Notes: generated from the sequence alone by a model not told the origin. DNA of 5,626 nucleotides from Gammaproteobacteria bacterium (GCA_013002925.1 JABDLQ010000376.1:1-5626), one strand, 5' to 3'. Positions 1-5,510 are shown, counted from the stretch's first letter. A program made the numbers and translations.

Positions 1-611
1 TCCGTTGGATCACGGGCAACATCGGCATAATGTCGCGCCAGATAATCGAGTTCTGCGTCTGACAGCGCCAGCCCAAGATCTGCATTGGCCGCTTCGAGTG
101 CGGCGCGACCATGGGTTCCCAACGTGACATGACCCAGGGCCGCCGGAGCGGCTGCGGCAAACAAATCACGTGCGCTGACATCGGCAAAGATCACCGTTTC
201 GGTCATGCGGTCATACAACTGTGCGGCCACTACCGGTATCACATCTGTTGCCAGCGGCCCCTCGCTATCCAGCACATACTCGATGCCGCGCTCCAACCTG
301 CGCACCTCGTGCAGTCCACAGTTATGCGCAATATCGGTTGCCTTGCTGGACCACGGTGAAATCGTGCCCAGGCGTGGCAGTACCGTAAACGTCGGGCCGT
401 CCGTCCATGGCGGGACAGTCTCAACCGGACCATAAGACAACAGTCGCTCGAGCACATGTTGCCTGTCAGCTGTCATGGCTCCGTCAATCTCAGCAAAATG
501 TACAAACCGCGCCCGCACAGCCACGATCTGCTCTGCAATCTGACGGATGCGTGCCAGCGCACGTTCCAGGCGAAACCCGGACAGTGCCTGTGCGCCTGTT
601 AGACGCAGCAC
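1..611 (-). CDS. purL: Phosphoribosylformylglycinamidine synthase, N-terminal part (runs off left edge)
   Basis: PurL converts FGAR, glutamine and ATP to FGAM in the fourth step of de novo purine synthesis, in the cytoplasm. The window holds the first 203 codons. Residues 1-22 (start MLRLTGAQALSGFRLERALA) match the usual PurL opening. Next comes the PurS-like N-terminal domain, with the diagnostic stretch at about 79-110 (PRLGTISPWSSKATDIA, then NCGL and RxxERG). Residues 184-203 enter the linker domain, and the frame leaves the window just before the expected NSEHCRHK motif, so the ATP-grasp-like and glutaminase domains lie outside. The start is GTG at 611-609: a stop lies in frame at 644-642, no other ATG, GTG or TTG lies between, and an AGGA is placed 7 bases upstream. 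It is last in the visible minus-strand gene set, 43 bases after the hydrolase gene, and may share its transcript. Confidence 0.95.
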   Translation of the reverse strand, partial: MLRLTGAQALSGFRLERALARIRQIAEQIVAVRARFVHFAEIDGAMTADRQHVLERLLSYGPVETVPPWTDGPTFTVLPRLGTISPWSSKATDIAHNCGLHEVRRLERGIEYVLDSEGPLATDVIPVVAAQLYDRMTETVIFADVSARDLFAAAAPAALGHVTLGTHGRAALEAANADLGLALSDAELDYLARHYADVARDPT

Positions 612-618
612 GGTAAGA

Positions 619-622
619 TTCC
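619..622 (-). promoter_or_regulatory. Ribosome binding site of purL
   Basis: AGGA on the minus strand, 7 bases before GTG 611. It supports the GTG start, which is the only usable initiation codon after the in-frame stop at 644-642. Confidence 0.65.
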
Positions 623-654
623 TGTCCTGGTGACGGCGCAGCTATTTTTCTTCA

Positions 655-1431
655 TCAGGCATCAACCTTCAGGCGCATATCGCACCATGGCGCACCCTGT
701 TGCTGATCCGCGATGTGAATTGTTGTATCGGCCGCAGGGACCGCTTCTTGCAAAGCGGTATGTGCAAGATCTGCGGTGTTGTTTTTTTCGCTGATATGTA
801 CGCCCATCAACAGGCGCAGACGGTTGTGATCCACGCGGGCTACCAAGGATGCTGCCTGCTGATTGTTCAGATGACCATAATCACCCCCTACGCGCTGTTT
901 GAGCGACCACGGGTAGGGCCCACTCTGTAACATCGCGCGATCATGGTTACATTCGACCACCAATGCATCACAGTACCGATAATGTTCTTCGATATGGGGT
1001 GTTATGTGACCGACATCGGTCAGTACGCCCAGTCGCAAACCATTGGCATTGAACACGTATTGACACGGCTCTTTGGCATCATGCGGCACGGCTACCGGCT
1101 GCACTGTAATATCGCCAATGGCGAATCCGGCCTGACAGTGTACGGTTTGAACATCAGGAAGAACGCCTGTTTTGTTGGTCGCATGGGTGCCCGGCGTCAT
1201 CCAGACCGGTGTTCCGTATTTACGCGCAAAACCGCCAACACCGGAAATGTGATCCGAGTGTTCGTGAGTAACCAAAATTGCTGTAATGTCGTCGGGATCC
1301 AGCCCCAGACGCTGCAGGCGCCGTGCCGTCTCTTTGATCGAAAAGCCGCAATCCAGCATGAGCCGTGTGCTGCCAGATTCGATGACCGCACAATTTCCCC
1401 GACTGCCGCTGCCCAGGTATGCAAAACGCAT
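655..1431 (-). CDS. WalJ/YycJ-like metallo-beta-lactamase-fold hydrolase
   Basis: A 258-residue metal-dependent hydrolase of the metallo-beta-lactamase fold. The opening MRFAYLGSGSRGNCAVIES is typical of the YycJ/WalJ subgroup. The metal-binding signature THEHSDH occupies residues 55-61 (H56, H58, D60, H61). Further likely ligands are H117, D139 in LTDVGH, the ECNHD block at 160-164, H187 in GHLNN and H212 in GVHISEKNN. Length and motif order fit a complete protein. Firmicute relatives sit beside the WalKR two-component system and have been linked to cell-wall regulation and DNA repair. No such partner is present here, so the substrate is unknown. It lies 32 bases after the DUF1820 gene and 43 before purL on the same strand. 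The ATG at 1431 has only a weak or distant ribosome site (GGTGAG, 12 bases away). An RNase Z-like or other MBL nuclease role cannot be excluded. Confidence 0.88.
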   Translation of the reverse strand: MRFAYLGSGSRGNCAVIESGSTRLMLDCGFSIKETARRLQRLGLDPDDITAILVTHEHSDHISGVGGFARKYGTPVWMTPGTHATNKTGVLPDVQTVHCQAGFAIGDITVQPVAVPHDAKEPCQYVFNANGLRLGVLTDVGHITPHIEEHYRYCDALVVECNHDRAMLQSGPYPWSLKQRVGGDYGHLNNQQAASLVARVDHNRLRLLMGVHISEKNNTADLAHTALQEAVPAADTTIHIADQQQGAPWCDMRLKVDA

Positions 1432-1463
1432 GCGCTCAGATGCTCACCGGCAAGATGCTGCCG

Positions 1464-1799
1464 TCAGCCACCGGACTCACCACCTGGTGTATACACCGGT
1501 ATGGGTAGCTGTGAAACATTATCACCAGTGTTTTTGGTGATCTTGCTCACCCCTTGTTTGTCAACTTCATCAATGCGCAAAATCGCGTGCATCGGCACAT
1601 AGCTGCGCGTTACATTTTCAAATTCTGCCTTGATCTTTTCTTCCGCGGGATCAACCACTACCTGCGAACGCGCCCCGAACACCAGTTCCTCGATCTCGAC
1701 AAATCCCAGCATTGACCCGTGAGATACTTTACGCGCATAGATTTCATACACCTTTCCCTGCGATGCAAATGCGACCCGATACAGTTTTTTTTTCGCCAT
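1464..1799 (-). CDS. DUF1820 family protein
   Basis: A 111-residue soluble protein that I recognise as DUF1820 (Pfam PF08850), a small family of unknown function found mainly in Gammaproteobacteria. The characteristic core is present: YRVAF..QGKVYEIYARKV at about residues 7-25, GFVEIEELVFG at 32-42, QVVVDPAEEKIKAEFE at 46-61, and SYVPMHAILRIDEVDKQG at 66-83. The C-terminal 25 residues are low-complexity and probably flexible. There is no signal peptide or membrane segment. It starts 12 bases after the phosphatase stop. A TAGGG overlapping that stop codon is the likely ribosome site, which suggests translational coupling. Codons 3-5 form a run of nine A (1785-1793). Two inverted repeats lie in the sequence coding for the tail (1486-1497 and 1521-1541). 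Family assignment is firm; function is unknown. Confidence 0.88.
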   Translation of the reverse strand: MAKKKLYRVAFASQGKVYEIYARKVSHGSMLGFVEIEELVFGARSQVVVDPAEEKIKAEFENVTRSYVPMHAILRIDEVDKQGVSKITKNTGDNVSQLPIPVYTPGGESGG

Positions 1800-1811
1800 G
1801 TTACGTGTGCC

Positions 1812-2564
1812 CTACGGTGCAGTCTCACGTGCGCCCGCACGTGCAATAAAATCAACAACAGCCACTGAAATATTATCACCTCCACCGGCACGCAATGCCA
1901 AATCCATCAGCCGTTTACACGCTCGTTTCGGGTCGCTTTGGTTCATGCCGTCCAGCACCAGATCGTTGTCAATATCCTTGTACAGGCCATCACTGCACAG
2001 CATAAAGCGGTCGCGATTTTTGAGGGCCTGCAAATTGGCATCCAGATACAGTTTTTTTGCCCCACCTACAGCCCGGGTTATTACGTTCGCCATTGGATGG
2101 CTTTCTGCATCCTGCCGCGCGATTTCACCCAGTGCGATCAGTTCTTCCACCTGACTGTGATCACGAGTGATCTGTTCCAGCACGCCATCACGTAATCGAT
2201 AGACACGGCTGTCGCCCGCCCACACACACAGGCAATAGCGCCGGAACGCCAGCAATGCCACCACCGTGCTACCAATGGTCTGGGATGCTTCCTGGGCTTT
2301 GGCATAAATGTGTTGGTTTACTTCCTGCAGGCGATCTTCGACGATTCCCAAAAACACATCCGGCTCTTCATCGCCGGCAACATCAGCCAGCGAGTCGATA
2401 ATAAGATTGCTGGCATAGTCACCCGCCGCATGACCCCCCATCCCATCGGCCACTGCCCACAATCCGGTCTCCGGAGCATTCAGCACAGCGTCCTCATTGA
2501 TTTCGCGTACCAGACCCGTATTGGACAAAGCTGCCGACCGCCATTCAAAGGTTTCGACAAGCAT
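1812..2564 (-). CDS. PP2C-family serine/threonine protein phosphatase
   Basis: A 250-residue single-domain PPM/PP2C phosphatase, which removes phosphate from Ser/Thr residues using two metal ions. Motifs in order: NED at 23-25 (D25), VADGMGGHAAGD at 38-49 (metal-binding D40 and G41), IGSTVVALL at 97-105, WAGDSRVYRLRDG at 115-127 (D118), RDHSQVEELIALGEI at 134-148, ITRAVG at 162-167, LCSDGLYKD at 189-197 (D192) and GGGDNISVAVV at 227-237 (D230). All metal-binding aspartates are there and the length is normal, so it should be active. No signal peptide or membrane helix is visible. Relatives include Stp1 and the type VI secretion phosphatase PppA, but nothing of type VI secretion and no Ser/Thr kinase is in the window, so its partner is unknown. 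It is first in the minus-strand set. The ATG start has no clear Shine-Dalgarno sequence. Confidence 0.93.
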   Translation of the reverse strand: MLVETFEWRSAALSNTGLVREINEDAVLNAPETGLWAVADGMGGHAAGDYASNLIIDSLADVAGDEEPDVFLGIVEDRLQEVNQHIYAKAQEASQTIGSTVVALLAFRRYCLCVWAGDSRVYRLRDGVLEQITRDHSQVEELIALGEIARQDAESHPMANVITRAVGGAKKLYLDANLQALKNRDRFMLCSDGLYKDIDNDLVLDGMNQSDPKRACKRLMDLALRAGGGDNISVAVVDFIARAGARETAP

Positions 2565-2662
2565 GTTACAACGCGGTGCAGCAAAACACTGCCGGGTCGG
2601 GGCGGCCAGTCTCAGCTACATTTATCGGTATTTTCATCGGTTCTGATACTGTGCCTGATTAA

Positions 2663-2694
2663 ACGCCGGTGGTGGTCAACGGCGTCAGCCGTCG
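2663..2694 (-). other. Two overlapping, mutually exclusive hairpins in the tRNA-phosphatase spacer
   Basis: Reading the minus strand, CGACGGC-TGAC-GCCGTTG (2694-2677) can fold with a 7-base stem including one G-T pair. ACGCCG (2685-2680) can instead pair with CGGCGT (2668-2663) across an 11-base loop, followed by TTTAAT. Both use the same central bases, so only one can form. The second resembles a weak terminator for the tRNA transcript, but the T run is short. Role unproven. Confidence 0.35.
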
Positions 2695-2750
2695 GAATCC
2701 GCAATAATGCAAAAGGTTGAGGCCTGATTGCCGCTTTATGTTCAATTATG

Positions 2751-2843
2751 TGGCGGAGAGAGTGGGATTCGAACCCACGTGGGGCGGTTATGCCCCCAAC
2801 CGATTTCGAATCGGTGCCGTTATGACCGCTTCGGTATCTCTCC
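2751..2843 (-). tRNA. tRNA-Ser (anticodon CGA), CCA encoded
   Basis: A 93-base serine tRNA on the minus strand. The acceptor arm GGAGAGA (2843-2837) pairs with TCTCTCC (2761-2755), followed by the discriminator G and encoded CCA. The anticodon stem ACCGA/TCGGT encloses the loop TTCGAAA, giving anticodon CGA, which reads UCG codons. A long class II variable arm (GGGG...CCCC) marks it as Ser, and the T arm is GTGGG-TTCGAAT-CCCAC. All stems pair well and it should be functional. The counterpart in E. coli is serU. It lies between the divergent mltF and phosphatase genes, on the phosphatase strand. Confidence 0.96.
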
Positions 2844-2856
2844 TGATGTATACAAA

Positions 2857-2910
2857 CCGTTCCCCGGCCCGTCTTCGGGTATGATAATGCAAGCAGCGGC
2901 CGAGAAGAAA
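2857..2910. promoter_or_regulatory. Candidate divergent promoter region for the tRNA and mltF
   Basis: The 121-base gap between the tRNA and mltF contains TATGATAAT (2880-2888). On the minus strand TATCAT (2886-2881) could be a -10 box for the tRNA, with TTCTTC 17 bases upstream (2909-2904), giving a 5' leader of about 30 bases. On the plus strand GATAAT (2883-2888) could be a -10 box for mltF, with TTCCCC at 2860-2865. Both -35 matches are poor, so this is only the most plausible location. Confidence 0.3.
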
Positions 2911-2964
2911 GCTCCAGGACGCCGGCCTCGCCGCACCGGAGGCTGAACAGAAGACGGTAACGAA

Positions 2965-4404
2965 TTGAGAATCGCAATTACATTGCTAATGGTCAACGCC
3001 TGCTGGTTTCTGACCACGTGTGGACCGGCGCCAACAGAGTTGGAGCTGGTCCTTGAAGCGGGCAAAATAAGGGTTGTTACGCTCAATTCTTCTACAACAC
3101 ACTATCTGGGCGCACACGGACCCATGGGGTTTGAGTACGACCTGGCCCGCGGCTTTGCAGACTTCCTGGGAGTCGAACTGGAAATCTACAACGCTGACGA
3201 ATTTCCGGATATTTTGCAGGATGTGCGCAATTGGCGCGCAGACTTTGCAGCAGCGGGACTCACCGTCACCGCCTCGCGCAAGGTCAATTTCGAATTCAGC
3301 CGCCCCTACCAACAGGCCAATCAGTTGCTCATCTATCGCATGGGCAAAAAACGCCCGCGCGATTTCGAGGACATCATAGGTGGCCACTTGACCGTAACCA
3401 GCGGGAGCAGTTTTGTCGAAACCCTGCTGGCTCTGCAGCTGGAATATCCGGACCTCTACTGGACCGAAGCCCGGGATGCTTCATCCGGTGAGGAATTGAT
3501 GCACAGTGTGGCGCAACGCGAACTGGATTACACGGTGGTCGATAGCATCGATTTTGAAATCAACCGTAACTATTTTCCGGAGTTGCGCGTCGCATTCCCA
3601 CTCTCGCCGAAGGAGCCTTTAGGCTGGGTGTTCCGCCGCTCTACCGACACCTCACTGCGCGACGCCGCCAACGATTATCTTGAGCATCTGGAGAACAGCG
3701 GCACACTGGCTCAGCTCAAAGACCGCTATTTTGGGCGCAGCCACGACCTGGATTACGTCGGCACCCGCCAGTTTATCCGCCACGTTAATACACGTTTATT
3801 GCCGTACCTTGACTGGTTCAGGGAAGCGGGTGAACAGACCGGCATCGACTGGCAGTTTCTGGCGGCTATCAGCTACCAGGAATCACATTGGAACCGCCAT
3901 GCGGTCTCACCCACTGGCGTGCGAGGCCTGATGATGCTGACCAATGTGACGGCTGCGCAAATGGGCGTCGCAGACAGGACTGATCCGCGCGAAGCGATAT
4001 TTGGCGGCGCTCGCTACTTTAAACAGCTGAGAGAGATGATCCCCGATCGTATCCAGGAGCCTGATCGTACCTGGTTTGCCTTAGCCTCTTATAACGTGGG
4101 TTTCGGGCATCTCGAAGATGCCCGAATACTTACCCAGCGCCTGGGTCATGATCCTGACAGCTGGGAAGATGTCCGTAAACATCTGCCGCTGCTGGCGCAA
4201 AAAAAATGGTACTCACAATTGAAACGCGGTTATGCCCGGGGTAAGGAGCCGGTTATTTACGTGGACAATATTCGTAGTTATTACAGCGTGCTCCAATGGG
4301 CGATGTCCGATCGCAATCCCAGCGCCCGCTGGTTTCAGCAGCGTGTCGACGAACGCCGCGATCAGGTACAGCAGGGAGGCGGTGAGATTATCGCTTTGCC
4401 CTGA
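2965..4404 (+). CDS. mltF: Membrane-bound lytic murein transglycosylase F
   Basis: A 479-residue exported enzyme that cleaves the MurNAc-GlcNAc bond of peptidoglycan, leaving 1,6-anhydro ends. Residues 1-19 form a hydrophobic export signal. Residues about 33-258 are a solute-binding-protein-like (SBP_bac_3) domain, with FEYDLARGFADFLGV at 56-70, ADFAAAGLT at 92-100 and GTLAQLKDRYFG at 246-257. Residues about 280-440 are the transglycosylase domain, with the catalytic glutamate E306 in AISYQESHWN, SPTGVRGLMMLT at 315-326, ASYNVGFGHLEDAR at 374-387 and YVDNIRSYY at 432-440. Full-length similarity to E. coli MltF is clear, but the long C-terminal tail of that protein is shorter here. The start is taken as TTG 2965, since an in-frame stop lies at 2944-2946; ATG 2989 would destroy the signal. 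A lipid-bearing cysteine is uncertain: C19 in FLTTCG has Thr before it instead of Gly, Ala or Ser. Confidence 0.95.
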   Translation: MRIAITLLMVNACWFLTTCGPAPTELELVLEAGKIRVVTLNSSTTHYLGAHGPMGFEYDLARGFADFLGVELEIYNADEFPDILQDVRNWRADFAAAGLTVTASRKVNFEFSRPYQQANQLLIYRMGKKRPRDFEDIIGGHLTVTSGSSFVETLLALQLEYPDLYWTEARDASSGEELMHSVAQRELDYTVVDSIDFEINRNYFPELRVAFPLSPKEPLGWVFRRSTDTSLRDAANDYLEHLENSGTLAQLKDRYFGRSHDLDYVGTRQFIRHVNTRLLPYLDWFREAGEQTGIDWQFLAAISYQESHWNRHAVSPTGVRGLMMLTNVTAAQMGVADRTDPREAIFGGARYFKQLREMIPDRIQEPDRTWFALASYNVGFGHLEDARILTQRLGHDPDSWEDVRKHLPLLAQKKWYSQLKRGYARGKEPVIYVDNIRSYYSVLQWAMSDRNPSARWFQQRVDERRDQVQQGGGEIIALP

Positions 4405-4846
4405 AGTAATCACGAAGCAAGTGGGCAGCTTCTGCAGCCATTACGCCGGAGGTGACGATCAAGCGATGGTTAAACTCGGGCACATCCGTCAGATCAACTA
4501 CGCTGCCGGCCGCGCCAGACCGGGGATCTTCTGCCGCATAGACCAGGCGCTCGACCCGTGCATGGAGCAGAGCACCCAGGCACATCGCACACGGCTCCAG
4601 CGTGCAGTACAACGTAGCCTCGGGAAAACGATAATTACCGGTAGCTTTGCCAGCCGCACGCAATGCCTGAATTTCAGCATGCGCCGTACAATCAGCACTG
4701 GCCAGCGCTGCATTGTAGCCCTGTCCCAGCACTTTCCCGCTGGCAACCAGCACCGCACCGACAGGAATCTCATCATGGCTGGCGGCAGTGCGCGCATGCT
4801 CAAGCGCCAGGTTCATCCAGTGAACGTCGCGATCAGCTATTCCCAT
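4388..4846 (-). CDS. tadA: tRNA-specific adenosine deaminase
   Basis: A 152-residue zinc deaminase that converts the wobble adenosine of tRNA-Arg(ACG) to inosine, an essential step in reading CGN codons. Motifs: EIPVGAVLV at residues 26-34, the catalytic HAE at 56-58 (H56 binds zinc, E58 is the proton shuttle), and the zinc-binding PCAMC at 85-89 (C86, C89) preceded by LYCTLE. DPRSGAAGS at 107-115 is the conserved TadA loop. Length fits the family. The ATG at 4846 is preceded in frame by TAA about 24 bases upstream. M11 (4816) is a possible alternative, but the extra N-terminal residues resemble those in E. coli TadA. No good Shine-Dalgarno sequence stands before either; a small upstream frame overlaps the start and may couple translation. 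Its end overlaps the end of the convergent mltF by 17 bases, an uncommonly tight arrangement. Confidence 0.95.
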   Translation of the reverse strand: MGIADRDVHWMNLALEHARTAASHDEIPVGAVLVASGKVLGQGYNAALASADCTAHAEIQALRAAGKATGNYRFPEATLYCTLEPCAMCLGALLHARVERLVYAAEDPRSGAAGSVVDLTDVPEFNHRLIVTSGVMAAEAAHLLRDYFRAKR

Positions 4847-4890
4847 TCGATTACCAATAAAACTTTTTTATCTTTTGTTTTCAATGGCAT
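4837..4890 (-). CDS. Possible 17-codon leader frame overlapping the tadA start
   Basis: MPLKTKDKKVLLVIEWE, starting ATG 4890 and ending TAG 4839-4837, thus overlapping the first 10 bases of tadA. It has a good ribosome site, AGGA at 4898-4895, with 4 bases to the ATG. tadA itself lacks one. This is the configuration expected for translational coupling, in which ribosomes ending here would restart at tadA. No similarity is recognised. It may be chance, because the stretch is A-rich and short. Confidence 0.3.
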   Translation of the reverse strand: MPLKTKDKKVLLVIEWE

Positions 4891-4899
4891 ATTTTCCTG

Positions 4900-5142
4900 C
4901 TAAACGACGATACGATGAAAAACACCATGCTCAGAAATTTCTTGAAAAATATTTTTAAGTGGATCACCATTAAAAGAGCACAAGCCAACCAAGCTTGGAA
5001 ACAGTTCGATCACTTCACAGGAGTATCCCTTTACCTGTCTTATAGAGCAATAAACTCTGCTTTCTGGCACCTGAATTTTCGAGTTTCTGTCAAACTGACA
5101 GGTGATACCTGAGACGCGCTGTGCCCTGCTCTCATTCGGCAA
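4900..5142 (-). CDS. Hypothetical protein, or 3' part of a frameshifted secreted protein
   Basis: An 80-codon frame that I do not recognise. It opens with TTG 5142, preceded by AGGA 10 bases away. The frame itself is open back to a stop at 5175-5173, with no ATG. It contains four cysteines at residues 15, 32, 42 and 54 (ITCQF, VYCSI, YSCEV, GLCSF), each in a short beta-like stretch, which would suit a disulfide-bonded exported domain. There is no signal peptide of its own. It is in the same frame as the signal peptide starting at ATG 5316, so it may be the end of that gene, separated by two compensating frameshifts. The antisense frame at 4915-5112 is about as long, so coding is not certain. 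The base composition is more A+T-rich than in the neighbouring housekeeping genes. Confidence 0.4.
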   Translation of the reverse strand: MPNESRAQRVSGITCQFDRNSKIQVPESRVYCSIRQVKGYSCEVIELFPSLVGLCSFNGDPLKNIFQEISEHGVFHRIVV

Positions 5143-5316
5143 AATTAACTTTTCCTGGCAACCAGTCGGCTTCTACTTGCTGGCCGGTAAAGGCAACTTT
5201 CATCAATGTAGATTGCTTCGTTTCACTTTGGGTGATGTGCCAGACAGAAAATCCATCCCCCATCCGGCAGGTGTAATCAGGATGACCAAAAGCAGTGTGC
5301 GTAGAAACTGTTTCAT
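5132..5316 (-). pseudogene. Small secreted protein gene broken by a single-base frameshift
   Basis: ATG 5316 opens a convincing signal peptide, MKQFLRTLLLVILITPAGWG, but this frame then stops at TGA 5205-5203 after 37 codons. The neighbouring frame continues without a stop from the run of five G (minus strand, 5261-5257) to TGA 5134-5132. It reads GDGFSVWHITQSETKQSTLM, then KVAFTGQQVEADWLPGKVNF and AE. Adding one G to the run would give a single 61-residue precursor with a mature part of about 40 residues. I do not recognise the family. It begins 19 bases after the stop of the remnant upstream on the same strand, and AGAGAA sits close before the ATG as a possible ribosome site. Alternatives are a sequencing error in the G run, slippage, or chance. 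The signal peptide and the protein-like continuation favour a real gene. Confidence 0.55.
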
Positions 5317-5335
5317 AATGTTCTCTGATTGGGTT

Positions 5336-5482
5336 TTAAGGATTTAGGCCGATAATTTGATAGTGTCCGCTGCGGATAACTTGAATAGCGACCGGATTAT
5401 TGCTGGCATTTTTCCAATACCAGCTGTGTGAGCCGCTGAATGGCGCGGTAAAGCTGCCCTTCGTGGTGTCCGGGGCGTTTGT
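5336..5482 (-). pseudogene. C-terminal remnant of a transmembrane-anchor-like protein
   Basis: A 48-codon open stretch with no start codon, bounded upstream by TGA 5485-5483 and ended by TAA 5338-5336. The text KGSFTAPFSGSHSWYWKN followed by PVAIQVIRSGHYQIIGLNP resembles, from memory, the C-terminal part of proteins annotated as transmembrane anchor protein: F-T-A-x-F-x-G-x-H-G-W-x-W-R-N, then V-T-x-x-x-R-x-x-G-x-Y. In that family this is a beta-sandwich-like end of a protein with one N-terminal membrane helix, often near metal-efflux genes. Here the N-terminal anchor and most of the domain are absent. Upstream, every frame meets stops within a few codons, so this is a 5'-truncated relic. It points the same way as the broken secreted-protein gene and may have formed an operon with it. 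Confidence 0.5.
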
Positions 5483-5490
5483 TCAATCCG

Positions 5491-5510
5491 CTTCTAATTA
5501 TTATTGGAAG
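5491..5510. repeat. Inverted repeat (hairpin 1)
   Basis: CTTCTAAT-TATT-ATTGGAAG: 8-base stem with one T-G pair and a 4-base loop. No T run follows on either strand, so it is not a typical intrinsic terminator. Confidence 0.45.

Noticed and set aside
943..1602. 219-codon plus-strand frame
   Set aside because: It is antisense to the metallo-hydrolase and DUF1820 genes, whose motifs are clear. Its translation shows no family features.
2922..2944. GCCTC...GAGGC hairpin before mltF
   Set aside because: A 5-base stem with a 9-base loop in GC-rich sequence, with no T run and no known leader motif; not convincing as a regulator.
4856..4884. TTGAAA-17-TTTATT promoter-like pair before tadA
   Set aside because: Transcription would begin about 3 bases before the tadA ATG, leaving almost no leader. 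The -10 match is 4 of 6 in an A/T-rich stretch where chance matches are common.
4232..4903. 223-codon plus-strand frame over the mltF end and tadA
   Set aside because: It lies over the conserved mltF 3' end and antisense to tadA. The frame is explained by the composition of those genes.
4915..5112. 65-codon plus-strand frame opening with MKNTMLRNFLKNIF
   Set aside because: It is antisense to the four-cysteine frame, with no recognised motif and no clear ribosome site. It cannot be fully excluded, but the neighbouring damaged genes are on the minus strand.
5102..5347. 81-codon plus-strand frame
   Set aside because: It is antisense to the signal-peptide gene and has no protein-like features.
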